A DNA stretch of 64,000 nucleotides from Prochilodus magdalenae (taxonomy: Eukaryota > Chordata > Actinopteri > Characiformes > Prochilodontidae): contig JAMWET010003538.1 of assembly GCA_024036415.1 (NCBI GenBank), forward strand, positions 47,501 to 111,500, written 5' to 3'. Made by a program: the position numbers and the translations under genes. Below the pieces are notes generated by a model, which was not told the origin of the DNA, ran no database searches, and saw only the letters and a program-made list of their open reading frames with translations. Shown here piece after piece: positions 23,231 through 35,484 of this stretch. The stretch's first letter is position 1. Every line of letters starts with the position of its first letter.

Positions 23231-25331
23231 CAACAGAAGAGAATAAATACGGCCCACCTGTCTTAGCCATGGACAGTCAACAGTGATCTGTCATAAACAA
23301 AACCCTCAGTAACTTCCCTATAGACCTGTTTATGTGAGGGTCCTGATGTTACCCTCTAAGATGCCTGTGCATGTGTCCCCTAATTTCTGAACCGGATCTT
23401 GTAATGTGACGAGCAGTGAAGTTTTCATTTGCCTCTCAGTAGGGCTCTACCTAATGAATGACTAAGATTTTTTTCCTCTTAATTAACCTCCAAACAACAC
23501 TACTGGAGATTCGGTTTTCAAACCACAACAGAGCCATTAAGCTTCTTTCCTGGGACGTGCTGCTTTTATAGATTTTGAGAAGATTAAATATTTATTGAAG
23601 AGAATAGGCTCAGACAGTGTAGCATCAGTAGTCACTTCAGCTGCTCGAGCTGTAAAGCGCTGAATGACTGAAAGACTAGGAACAGAAATGCTCTAGAATT
23701 ATGCTGTTACAAACACAAAGAACACATCAGCGAAACCCGTTGACATAAAAACCCAGAAGACTGAATCTGACGGTGGTGAGGAAAGCATGCTGTGCTTATT
23801 CAATTATCTTTTCTCCATTACATCCAATCAAGCTGTCTGTGTCCCGTTCACAAATGCTTTACTTTGGAGCAACTTTTGTGGCATTGGATGCGCTTTATAG
23901 AGTGTCGGCAAAAGTTTCACTGAAATTTTTAGTTGGACATGCTAGAACTAGATAATCAAAACTATGCAGGCTGGAAATGACAATGAATTTGCCTTCGTAT
24001 ATTCGCTAGCATATACATTGTTCTGTGTACTTGATCTAGCAGTACTCCGGACAAATGACAGGTTTTGTTGACTTTAAGAATTACTGTTTACCTAGTTGTG
24101 GCATATTCTGTGTGTATATGTATATGCATATATATATAACAAACCAACAGATACTATGTACTTGTCCTCAGCAAAAAAAGTGTGTACTATACATACATAC
24201 ATACATGCATCTCATGCATTTCTCTCTCTCTCTCTCTCTTTCTTTCTCTCTCTCTCTCTATATATATATATAGAGAGAGAGATGGAGAGAGAGATATAAT
24301 ATGTTATACATAGGACAATGTTTATCCTGCACTGTGCACTGTGTGTTTCTTTGGTTGTTTAGCACTAGCTAACGCTAACAGCTCAGGTAATATATGAACT
24401 GAGAATGTTCTAGAAAGCTCTTGGAACTATTTGCTGTAGGATCCACAATCCAGTCAACACTGTCAATTTATTAGTCGTCTGTAAGATGGAACGTCATCTG
24501 ATCAACATGAATAGCATGAAAGTTTAATAAGAGAAAGTGTACTTGCTTCAGGACCCCGTGGACGGAGGGGGGTGAGTGGTGACTCATTATTATTTAAAGA
24601 AACATGAACACAAACCGGACCATCTGAGCAGGGCTGTTTTTTTTATGACTTTATGACCTTCCACACGCGTGACAATTGTACATTAACATATTTTCACAAG
24701 AACCAGGTTAAAAGGTGTCATTACACTGTATGAGGGTCTTTGCTGGTATTTACTGCAGAGCTTGTCTAACCTTGCCACAGTTACTAGGCACTTGTGGATG
24801 GAGCATAGATGGGGGAGCCATTTGGGCATTTTCAGTTGGGCACATGATGCATAATGACAAGAAAAGTTGTCCTATAAAAATGACTGACAATGACAACAGT
24901 GATGATGACGAGGGACTAGAGAGTAAGAGTGAAAGAAAACGAGGGAGAGAGGAGCACATCAGCTGACAGACATCTAAATGCGGACTGGCAGAAAATCCTC
25001 AGTTCAGTGTGTGGGTGAGTCACTGACGTCTTGAGCGTATATGTGTGTGTTTGTGTGTGTGCGCGTGCACGCATGCAGTACTATCCATTCACACAGACTG
25101 AGATACAACTGATGAATTTTGATCATTTTATTCTATCCTAGAAAACAGGCATTATCTCACCTAGCTCACTTAAACCTCATCTAAATATCGGCTTATGAAA
25201 GAGGTGGATGTGGATCTCAATCATTAAGCAGCACCCAAAGACGGAAGTCTTCATCAGTGGAATAATATTAGACGACTTAACTATGGTAGAACTAGGCTGA
25301 TCAGTTAGCCAACAAGCTAAATAACACCTCA
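23231..25331. other. Non-coding (candidate intron 1 of shisal1)
   Basis: No exon is recognisable. Contains a compound simple repeat at 24220-24294. A GA-rich stretch with GATGATGACGAGG at 24901 gives a Glu/Lys-rich open frame (24715-24966) with no family resemblance. Confidence 0.5.
24220..24294 (+). repeat. Self-complementary (CT)n(TA)n(GA)n repeat
   Basis: CT repeats, then TA repeats, then GA repeats, which together form an inverted repeat centred on the TA core near 24266. Confidence 0.9.
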
Positions 25332-25552
25332 AGTCAAGTCAAGTGGTTTTATTTGTCGTTTCAACCATATACAGTGATGTACAGTACACAGTGAATGGAA
25401 TAACCTTCCTCCAGGACCAAGTTGCTACATGTAACAATAGACTACACAATACAATACATCATAAAGTGCACAGGACAATATACTATTACAAGTATATACT
25501 ATTACAAGACCATTACAAGACAATAAACAATAAATACACAGGGGGGGAGTTA
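25332..25552 (-). repeat. Teleost interspersed repeat with (CAAGT)n edge
   Basis: It begins with a CAAGT repeat followed by GGTTTTATTTGTCGTTTCAA and CATATACAGTGATGTACAGT, then A/T-rich repeated ACTATTACAAG words. This is a frequent fish interspersed repeat. By analogy with 7226-7480 it is probably the reverse-oriented 3' end of a retroposon. Confidence 0.55.
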
Positions 25553-26109
25553 TATTAATTAATATATTAATATCCAAAGCTTTGAATGAATGCATTTACT
25601 AAATGAGCCACTGTAAAACTGCAGTATAGAAGGTTAAAGATTACGTTGCTTGAATGTCAGATCTAAGTTAAGGAGCATCAAACCCAAGATGAACATCGCT
25701 CTGCTTCCTACACAGTGTGCTATATAAGCAACACTTAATAGCTATATTATTCACTGTTTGGATACTAAATGAGAGTCCTGTATTATGTCCTCTATTATGA
25801 TATGTTTATTATGATATGAGACAAAGTAAAACAAAAAAGAAATGACAATAAATTACAGATGGGCAACCGGATGTTCTTGACCTCTTTTGGTGGTTTATGG
25901 TTGCTTGGCAACAAGAAAATACCCTTAAGGAACTACATTTCTTGTCAGAATAATTATTAGAACAATTATTAGTATAGTATAATTATTAGATTGATAGCTA
26001 GATTAATTATTAGACTATATGTCATAACTATTATAGACTATATGTTACAACTATATATAATTATTATTATTACTAATAATACTATACATGTATATCACTA
26101 TAATAACTA

Positions 26110-26145
<36 letters not shown>

Positions 26146-28149
26146 GTTATTATATATTATAGATTATATGCAATACCTTTTGAAAAAATTGTGTATTTTG
26201 TCATATCTTATATAATTCACAATTTTCAAAACCATCTTTCCCTGCAATACATATTTTGCTTTATTACATAAACACACCTCCACCTTCCTGTCTGCAATGT
26301 TATCAAAAATGAAGAGCCAAAGCAGAGCATCTTATTTCAGCACCTCTGAAACGTTAACGGAACTTAGATAAAGATCTGTAAAGTATCTTTGCTATCTGAG
26401 TAAGGGTGAAACTGATATGCTGTCTAAAGTGCTGGCATTTTCCACAGACATCATTTGAACTGGGTGACCACTTTGGAAGACCTTTGCACCTCCAGCCTTT
26501 CAATAAGCCAGCACAACGAGTCCGCTTGAAGTCCTACGAAAGAACAGCCAGGTGTGATCATAAAAATGAGCTGGAAGGTTCCCCTTGTGTTTTGATTTTA
26601 GATGGTTAAAGTGCAGTTACGACCTCCTTATAATGAATTCCCCTTTAATTATTCCATTCTTGGACTGCCTGTGCTCCCAGCATACTGGAAGTGCTTCTCC
26701 AAGCATGACGGTGGTCCGGGAATGAGTCTTTTGCTTCCTGTCAGTCCACAGAGAGGCTGAATAGTGCCATTATAGCTGGTGGAAAGCACTCATCACCCTC
26801 ATCAATCATCCTACCGCTTTGACATTGTTTGGTAGAATTACAGTTCTTCTGAACACCATGTGACATTAAAACAAAAGTTGTGGCAGTTCACTGTTTTATA
26901 TGGCACATGCAGTCGAGGCACCTTGATAAGGACTGTTAAGCTGGCCTCAGCCCAAAGGAACCCATAAAGCTAAACCCATTACCTCCTGAGACCTCATTCA
27001 TTTATTGTGACCCATAAATTGCTAATGACACATGCAATACTTAATTACCACAGACTGCATGTGCATTAACTTGCACTTTATGGAGCCATTTTGAGTGTTG
27101 CGCTGATTTAATAGCTAATTTTCTTTAATTATTAAAGGGAGGCGCTTTGCAAAACATGTTCCACTGCAATTTTTTTGGTGCTCATGTGACGTTTCACTTC
27201 ACAGATCCATCATCCATAAAAGTGTGTATATTAATGGACTTCTGAAGTTGTTTCATCATTCTGTGGTAAGCCTCATATGTACTTTAGGAACTCCAGGTCC
27301 TTACTAAGGTAATCAACAAGCTTCCTAAGCTGATACAGGTCAGCATATGCCAATTTTCCCCCTGAATGTCACTGGATCCTCTGAATCTCAAAGTTGTTAA
27401 GTAGTCAAAATATGAATATTGCTACATCCAAGCTAGCACCCTATGCAAATCAGAAAGCTTTCCAATGTGGTGGTTAAATTGTTTTGACAATAGTAGCCTT
27501 AAGTTTGAGTAGGTACAATTGTACAATAAGATGCTACTGAGTGTAACGTTGTGCCACAGCTTCTACATTTAAAGGTGGAGTACATACAAGCGAGTTGTCA
27601 TACTGTCTAAAAAACCTTCATAATGTCAGAGATATTATTTTCTTGAACCTAAAACCTTTTAGTGGGTCTTTTTCTGGAGTTATTGTTTTGCAAGACATGT
27701 ATGAACCCAATCATTTCCTGCCCTGATAATAAAGAGCGGAAATGCATTACGGGCATCCACTTATCTCTCCATTTCCTCCTGAAAGCAGTTCTGATGCAGA
27801 GAGAAGGCATTACTGTAACCACAGAGCGCAGAGGATGGTTTTGTGGTGACTAATTGTATTCTGTCCAATAGCAGTAATATGATCGCCACACAAATCTTAC
27901 ATCAGTTTATCTGTGGCAGAACTTGAGTGAATCAGACAGACAGGCAGCGTGACATCATGAAGACCAGACCAGTCTCAGTTTATCACAGAAAAGATCCAAC
28001 TGTAACAAACACATTATGACTGTCACAGCAGTATTCCATCAATCCAGTCATGGCTGTGTATCAGACAGAGTGGCAGCACATCTTTTCCGGACATTTACAC
28101 AGGCTGCTCTTGCTGGTTAGTATCTTAAATATATCATTTGCTTATTGTC
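25553..28149. other. Non-coding (candidate intron 1)
   Basis: No exon is recognisable. AT-rich with a (TA)n run at 26114-26142. The block 26990-27180 has several TAAT cores (CTTAATTACC, GATTTAATAGCTAA, TTTAATTATTAAAG) and little simple sequence, so it is a possible conserved enhancer, but only comparison with other fish would show it. Confidence 0.5.
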
Positions 28150-28388
28150 GCTGTCCAAAGAAAAACATGTATCTCCATTTTTGTTGATTTTTACTTTTAT
28201 GCCTCATTGGTTCACGTGAGCTGCTGTTTACACTGGCTGTGAATTTCATGAAGAATGGACTGACAGAAACGGCCCAGAACTGCTTGGAAAGATGTCTGGT
28301 TCCATTGACTTCCATTCAAATGAAATGAGGTTTTTGGCCTGTCCTGTAAAGTTGCAATTTTGGAGATACCTGTTTTTCTTTGGACAGC
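28150..28388. mobile_element. MITE with ~27-bp terminal inverted repeats
   Basis: The left end GCTGTCCAAAGAAAAACA (28150-) matches the reverse complement of the right end (-28388), continuing through GTATCTCCA with one mismatch, so about 27 bp are inverted. Total length is about 240 bp and no protein is encoded. The flanking target duplication is unclear. The superfamily is not assigned. Confidence 0.75.
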
Positions 28389-29123
28389 AACGTTATGCTT
28401 CTGGCATATCACATTGTTGTCATAGCTTGTAATTGTTGATGTGATCATCAACATTTTGAAATGTAAAACAAAATGAAAGAGGACTATGAAGACCTTAAAG
28501 ATGATTTAAGGTGACAATTAATTGCATTGAACTAATGTTTAAGGTGATAGTATGACGCAGTGGGGAAAACAAAATCTTGCTTAATACAAAATGTAAAAAT
28601 ACCTCAAACAGTCGTATGTCTATCCAGTATCCAGAGAAAACCATAGCTTCCTTTAGAAGTTGAGCTGAATATAAAGCTGGCTCTGGTCTCAGCCTGAACA
28701 GTACTGATAATTATAGTCGGTGTTAATTATAAACTAATGTGTAATTGGATGATTCTGCTCTGCAGTATTCCTGCAGTTATCATATACTGATATCTACCAG
28801 CATTGCGCATTAATATACTGATTCATTACCAAATTAGACAGAGAGCAATTGGTGTGCATGGAAATCAGGCTTTTTTCCAGGGCGTCTTTTCAGAGGCTTC
28901 AATTAGGTGAATGAATGAATAATCAGTGCTTTCATGTGCAGCTGGAGGAAATCTACAGCACACGTATATCTACACATAAAAGGAATAACATTAGGAAACT
29001 CCTACCACCTCATCCATATAAGAAGCATTGCACATTGTTTGTGAACTGTCATTAAGCATGTGCTTATGAGCTGCCATTGATGCAATTCAGTAAAGCTAAA
29101 TTAAAACTCTAGATTTAAAATAA

Positions 29124-29158
<35 letters not shown>

Positions 29159-30379
29159 AGACAGATATAGATATATTAGTTTAAAAAGCCAGCTGTCCTT
29201 TCTTTATACCACGTCTAAATTTCACAATGAATGAACAAAAGAAAAAAATCCCTTTAGCTTTCTCGTTTTGTCCTGATGGTGCTGATACTAAACTATATGC
29301 AATCAATGCCCATTACTACTTACTTTACAGTAAAGAGCACCTTATAAATACCTATAAATGATATATCACATCTGTCAGCACAGGCCCTTTCTGCAGCACT
29401 TTTCAATACCTAAAAATTTTCCCAATGTTCCCAAAGTTTTGCACTCTACACAAACGACCTCAAAGGCCTTAATTATTTAGTTTTGTTCTTATGTCAATCC
29501 GAACAAAGGAAAACATAACTAACTAGCTTTTTATCAGAACAATCAATAACCTTACACAAGTTTACAAATTTAATGCTGGATTTTTGCAAATACTCCATTA
29601 TATTTTTCACATATATAGCATAGCATTTCACCACAGCCCACAGGCTGAAAACAGTGTTTATATGTTTTGGTAAAATGTAATGTTTAAAAGCCAATTGATT
29701 ACTATATTAGGATTTTACATGATAAAGAAAATGGATGTAGTTCCGGAAATGTATATACTATAATATATAATAATAATAATAATTATATTGTTTGAGATTA
29801 TAACGTTTGTGAGACATGCATACCACTAGATGTTTTCAGCGACATTTGGTTTTTCACTTTTTCCCTTTTTATAACAAGAAAGTAAAACTGTCACATCAAA
29901 CAGCATTCCCTGGATGCCATGCAAGCTCTCTGTCTTTGGGTCATATCTATTTAGAGCCATGGACAGGAAAAAAAACATGCAGGAAGAGGTCAGGAAGACA
30001 ACTCTTGCTCTGCTCAGTCAATCTTAGTTTGTGGAACGCTGCAGATGAACATTGTTTAAACATTTTCAGCAGTCTCAACATCTTTAAAACTTTGTGAATG
30101 TAAAATATTAATGAAGGTGAAAACTTACCTTCAATTTGCATATACTTGCTTTGGAGAGAATTCTCTTACAGTGGCATAAGTGTAGGCACTCCTTTCAAAT
30201 TTCTGTTGCTGTGAATAGCTATGCAAGTAAAAGATGACCTGATATCCAAAAGACAGAAAGTTAAAAGTAGTTAAAGATGAGACATTTGTTTAGTACTTTA
30301 ATCAGGATTAATTTTAATCTGTTAAGTTTTTTTTAAATAAGCATAAAGGGACAATCTAAAAACAAGTCAAAGCCATTTT
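28389..30379. other. Non-coding (candidate intron 1)
   Basis: No exon is recognisable. Contains a tetranucleotide (CTAT)n run at 29123-29159. The block 28690-28920 is non-repetitive with several homeodomain-like cores (GTTAATTATAAAC, TGTAATTGGATGA). Confidence 0.5.
29123..29159 (+). repeat. (CTAT)n microsatellite
   Basis: About nine tandem tetranucleotide units. Confidence 0.95.
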
Positions 30380-31075
30380 ACTAACACCCACTTTGGCAGG
30401 CATCATGCTTTTTGTAGGCAGCTAAAATTCTTTCAGTTCTTCTTTGGTGGAGTTTCGTTCATTCTTCCTTGCAACAGGCTTCTAGTTGTGTGTGATTCTG
30501 GGGCTGTCTTGCGTGCACTCCTCTTTTGACATCTACAGATTTTAATGATGTTTAGATCAGGCGACTGTGAAGGCCAAAACCTTTAACTTGTACCTTGTAG
30601 TTGTGTGCTGGAGGTATGAGAACCAGCCCTGTAATTAGATGGTCAGCGATTTGAATCCCTGAAGCAAAAAGGACATGACTGAAGTGTTGTTGTGCAAGGC
30701 ACCTAACCTACAGCAGTGGTGCCGTGGCTTTGGCTGCCCACCGCTATGGGCACCTGTGCTCACTGCTCCCTAGTGTGTGTTTACTAGAGTGTGTGTGTTT
30801 CACTGCATGGATAGGTTAAATGCAGAGGTTGAAGTTTTCTTTGTGTAAGCAAAATGGTTCTAGACTCGAGGCAGACTACTGTGGATTTGAAGTGTGTTTA
30901 GGATCATTATCCCTTTTCATTTCCTCAGGTTGCTGGTATTTATTTACAACGTTTATCCCTCAGCCAGTTCCTCTACTGACCACTACTGCAACACAAGCCC
31001 CAAGCATGACTAATCCACTTCCTTACTTTACAGTTAAAGGGATGTTCCTTTCATGAAAATCTTTCTGTTTCTGTT
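30380..31075 (-). mobile_element. Tc1-like transposon relict, interrupted by a SINE
   Basis: On the - strand, 31045 back to about 30950 reads pieces like TVK, G--LVML and a Gly/Val-rich stretch that match the TVKHGGGSVMLWGC block of Tc1-like transposases. Further on, 30590-30380 reads SPDLN followed by EACCKEE, the C-terminal blocks of the same family. The order is correct for one transposase on the - strand. A SINE-like insert at about 30605-30840 lies between the two parts. Stops and frameshifts are numerous, so the element is long dead. Confidence 0.7.
30605..30840 (+). mobile_element. tRNA-type SINE inserted in the Tc1 relict
   Basis: The block contains GATTTGAATCCCT near 30648, which resembles the B box of a tRNA-derived promoter. 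It continues with GGCTGCCCACCGCTATGGGC, GTGCTCACTGCTCCCTAGTG, a short GT-rich part and TTCACTGCATGGATAGGTTA followed by AATGCAGAGGT. This tail is a common fish SINE type. Exact ends and target duplication are not clear. Confidence 0.65.
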
Positions 31076-31564
31076 ATTCATCTTCCTCCGGCCATTAGAT
31101 GTGATTAAATGTTAAAAGACAAAATTCTGATACTGATTTTTTGTGATAGTATATTGGAGTACTATAAAAATAAATTAAAAATTAAAAATTGAATAAAAAA
31201 AATAAAATAATGATTTCTGTTCTCTATCACTTCCTGGTCATGTGAAAAATTCGTTTTATAAAACATCAAGGAAGGAGTCATATACATTTGCAATTTAGCT
31301 CTTTGCCCCAAGTTTAAGTCTTTAGGGTGAAACTGGCAGACAAGATAGCCCCCCTAAGAATCTACATGTGCTTGTGCAGATTTAATCAAGTCATCTTGAT
31401 GAGCAGATTTGATTTGTCTATTAGGGACCATAAAAAAGACTGATTTGTTTCTTTTCCCTAGATCTCATAATTAAAAGTTCATAAGAATGCATGAAAGCCG
31501 AAAGCCCGGGGCTAGTGCTCTCGGCTGTGCAGCTGTTTCTGTTAAGCTTTTTCTAATGCAATTC

Positions 31565-31960
31565 CCACAACCCCATTTCCAAAAAAGTTGGGACAGACAC
31601 TGTCTCTATGGGATGATTGCTTTGCACCCAGTCATGTTACTGACCTGTTGTCAATTAACCAAATTAAATACATCATGTAAAAATGTGTTGCTCACTAAAT
31701 GTTATGTTACGTGCACAGCAGAGTGTGAAACTTGATTCTGTCTAGGTGCAACTATTTGTACAACTATTCTTTTGATGATGAGTTTAATTCTTTGAGCATT
31801 AAACATTTTTACCCATAATTTGTTGGTCCTGTCCTAACATCTTGTGAAACATCTTCCTGACATCAGACTCAAGAAGCTAAAGACAGCAATACAATTTCAA
31901 AGTGTTTTGAGCAGCATTCCAACTTTTTATTTTTTTCAAAAAATAGTTTTAGGATATTTC
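31565..31960. mobile_element. Tc1/mariner-type non-autonomous repeat, diverged
   Basis: It starts with ACAACCCCATTTCC and AAAAAAGTTGGGACA, the terminal sequence type also seen at the left end of the element at 63070. Later it shows CCTGTTGTCAATTAACC and GTTGGTCCTGTCCTAACAT, typical interior words of a widespread fish family. No transposase is visible. Confidence 0.6.
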
Positions 31961-34589
31961 ATCCTCTGGAACCATGTTTCAAACATGTTTGCCATTGACT
32001 GGACAATGTCTCAAGTAACTGTGTGAAAAATCTTTGTCTTGCCCAGCATAACCCATTCATTGGCTGCAAACTTAATGTAGACGTTTGTATGAAAAGCCTT
32101 TTTTTTATTTATTTATTAAAAGTATTTTTTTTTTTTTCAGATTTTACCCGAGTTAAAACAGCAGGTAGAATAACAGTGTCCCTTTGAAAGCATGTGTGCA
32201 TGAGTAAATTGTTTTTAAGCTGGATGTTGTAAACAATGCTGTACCATTATGTGGATTTCTCATGCTGGTAGCTACAAAAGAAAATCGCACTTTACACAAC
32301 AGCTATTCTCATATAAGCACAGCCTCCTTATATACATGCTGCCTTTTTCTGGAGAGCTGTTTTATTACTGCACTGATTCTGAGTTTCCAGCAATTCTAAA
32401 GGTTAGAAAAGCTAAGCACACACGCAATTTAAGGATTTGTTTAAACAACGTACAGCCAGACAAATACAGGCATCAAAATCGTTCTTCAGAACAATACCAT
32501 AGAAAATCATGTCAGATTCCATATGGAACCTTTCAATGGCATCTTTAAAAAAACTCAGTGGTCAAATGCGAAGCTACAGCCCATCTGTGGCGCTTTGATG
32601 CTGACGGTTCATCTGCATATTGTTAAATTTTCAGAAGTGGCTTCTGTCTGGATCTCCTGAATGTTCAAACCTGAATATCAAACTCAAATCTTAAGGCAGC
32701 ACACAGAGGATTGCAGAAAAAAATATCCACTCTGAAATAAAGCTCATTTTTGCTAGTTTGAAGGTTCTAAAAGGCTTTCCATGTTTTACTTGGCGCTTGT
32801 GATAAACATATTAGCACATGCTTTACACTGTAGCAGTGACTTATTAGAGAGTGCTGGTTTGTTTCCATCCAAAGCCCAACAAAAAAACAAGTGTACTGCA
32901 ATAATATTTGCAGAGCTCATATACAAGAATGATTCTATTGGAAACAAACAAATTAAAAATGACAGACATGTATTTTTAGTTTCCAGAAATCATTAGGCCT
33001 AGAAGCCCCTGGGGGCAGCCCGCTGGCAGTTATGATGGGTTTGGCACATTTTTGCATTTTAAAAATTGTTGATTTTCCATATCTTCAGCATACTTACACC
33101 GATGAGATGTAAACAAAGTCAATCAGAGGGGTCTGATGTGAAATAATGCGTTGTAGGGAAATATAAAGGCTCAGGTTTCTTCACTGGTGGTGACAGGAAA
33201 CAGAGGTTGTGATGTCTACAAAAACCATAACCAGGGCACCTACATGTATCCTTTGAGTATTAAACATATGAAAAATAAATGAAAACATATAATATATATA
33301 ATATAATATATAATAATATAATATACAATATAAATAATAATAATATAATATAAATACATATAATTCAGAAATTAGGTAGCTTGATGGTACCAAAACCCAG
33401 CACTGGTGTGATGTAGGGAAATCTGAATCTGAGTTTAGGAAACCGTTTTTTTATGCACTGGGGTCATTTTAGATTCTAATGTAACGAGCCCCTCTCGTCT
33501 AGTTGCATAGAATTTTATGAATAAGGAATCCTAGAGAGACGCGTGAAATAGAGAGCCCAGCCTTGGGGCAGCTTCGCTGGCTTTATTTTAATTTTCACCT
33601 GGGAGTTACAAGCCTGGTTTGATGTTTTGTTGGTATGCAAGCTAGTGGCAAACACAGGGGACGTCTGTCACCCAAGGCCATTACGAACGGATTTTAAAGC
33701 TTTTGTTACAGCTGACTCTTTTCTTTCATCTGCTTTTGTCAACATCTCACCAGTCAGAATTAAATTACATAATTCAGAGAGAGGGAGGAAGAGAGCTTCA
33801 CTTGTATAGAGTTTTACACAGAGAGATTTAGCTTTGGTGAAAAAGAACCACAACAACTAGCATTAAGCTGAGGCAAAGGTTACACCCAGCTGACGTATAC
33901 AGCATTTAGTCCACTAAGGATTTCCTTGGGCTTTCTCTTACATGACAGATATATAAGAAATGTCTCTCTTGTCTCTATACTGCATCATCAGCCTGTCCTC
34001 CAGCAGTAGGATGTGATTTAACAGACAGCGAACCACAAAAACTCAGCGGAAGCCCGTAACCGAATCATTTCCCTCCATCCACTCTGCCAGTAACTAACCT
34101 CATTTGGTTCAACATTTTCTCCCTGAAGCCTGCATGGCAATGAGTGTCATTAGCGTCTGTATACCACACCCATCAAACCCTGGCTACGGTTCTAACGGAT
34201 CACTGCCGGCTTTTATAAAGTAATAAAATCCCCATTAAAAATCTGCTTGAATCTGATCATGCATAAATTTCACAGGCTGAGGACATTGCTGTTGACCAGA
34301 AAGAACTGTCTTTAAGCTACTGAGTAAAATATGAGACATGAAACAGAGTTATAGGTGTAGTGGGAACAAAGGTGTTCTGCAGTCTCTGTAGGTGTACATA
34401 CTCCGTAAGTACATGTGTGTGTGTGCGTGCATGTGTGTAGAAATACATCATGTAGAAAGATGCAACATTCATTCTATACCGTGAAGAACTTCTTTATTTA
34501 AATATAGTCTGGTACCTATAAACACCTTTCTCCTAGGCCAAAATAAATTTGGGATTTGGAAATTTTGAAACAATTCAAAGAATCTGGAG
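31961..34589. other. Non-coding (candidate intron 1)
   Basis: No exon is recognisable. Includes T-rich (32098-32140) and AT-repeat (33285-33365) tracts. The frames at 32249-32548 and 33627-33809 have no recognisable product. Confidence 0.5.
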
Positions 34590-35095
34590 GAATTTCAGTG
34601 TGTTAATGTGATGATGGACAAATAGACCGTGGCTGGTTTATTAAACAGGCTCGTAGCACAACACAGCAGCAACAAGGTAAAAGTTGACATAACCAAAAGG
34701 GCAAGGACTGAGTCAGAGTAAGGAAACGAGCAGATATCAGAACCAGGCAAAACAATCAGACCAGCAACAGTATCCAAAGGGAAAAGACAAAAGAGTAAAC
34801 CAGAAAGTCAAAATAAAGTCAAACCAGGTAGGCAAATGAGAGTAACAACAACAACAGGGAGAAAACGCTTAGTACGCACATGGTGTCAACACTTCACAAC
34901 AGGTCAGTGGGAGAGAGGAGTATTTGTACAAACAAGCTAATCAGCTACAGGTGAAATCAATATTCTGAAGACTTGGATCTGAAAAACAGAATGGGATTGG
35001 GAGATGGTGGACATGTGACAGTGAAGTCTAGCATGGTGGGTTATGGGAAACAGAGTCCGGGAGAATGGGGATGAGATAAGAGCCAGCAGGCATGA
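34590..35095. repeat. Probable interspersed repeat, family unknown
   Basis: Runs of short A/C/G-rich words (AACAAGGTAAAAG, GGCAAGGAC, CAGGCAAAAC, CAGGTAGGCAAATG) followed by TCAGCTACAGGTGAAATCAA and a GATGGTGG/CATGTGAC tail resemble a common fish transposable-element block. Its ends are not defined, and I found no terminal repeat. Confidence 0.3.
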
Positions 35096-35415
35096 CCGTA
35101 AATAGTGCATTCACCAATATCTGATATTACCACATGGGTAAGGGATTACAAGAACTACAGAGTTACATTCATGGCTGCCATTTAAAACTTTACTGTGCAA
35201 AACAAAAGCCTTATATTAACCATGTCTAGAAGCATCATCATCTCTGGGCTCAGAGGCATCCGAGATGAACCATCACAAAAAGTTACCAGCCCACACTTTT
35301 TTTGGAATGTGTTGCTAACCTGAAATTATATATTAACAAATGAAATTAAATTGACGAGACAAAGATAATAATTGTAATTGTAAGGTAAATGTAAATTGTA
35401 AGGTAATTGTAATTG

Positions 35416-35418
<3 letters not shown>

Positions 35419-35480
<62 letters not shown>
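35419..35480 (+). repeat. (TA)n microsatellite, about 60 bp
   Basis: An almost pure AT run preceded by three imperfect copies of GTAATTGTAA-like sequence. Confidence 0.95.

Positions 35481-35484
<4 letters not shown>

Noticed and set aside
29123..29159. Tetranucleotide array considered as a CRISPR-like repeat
   Set aside because: A simple microsatellite with no spacers in a eukaryotic genome.
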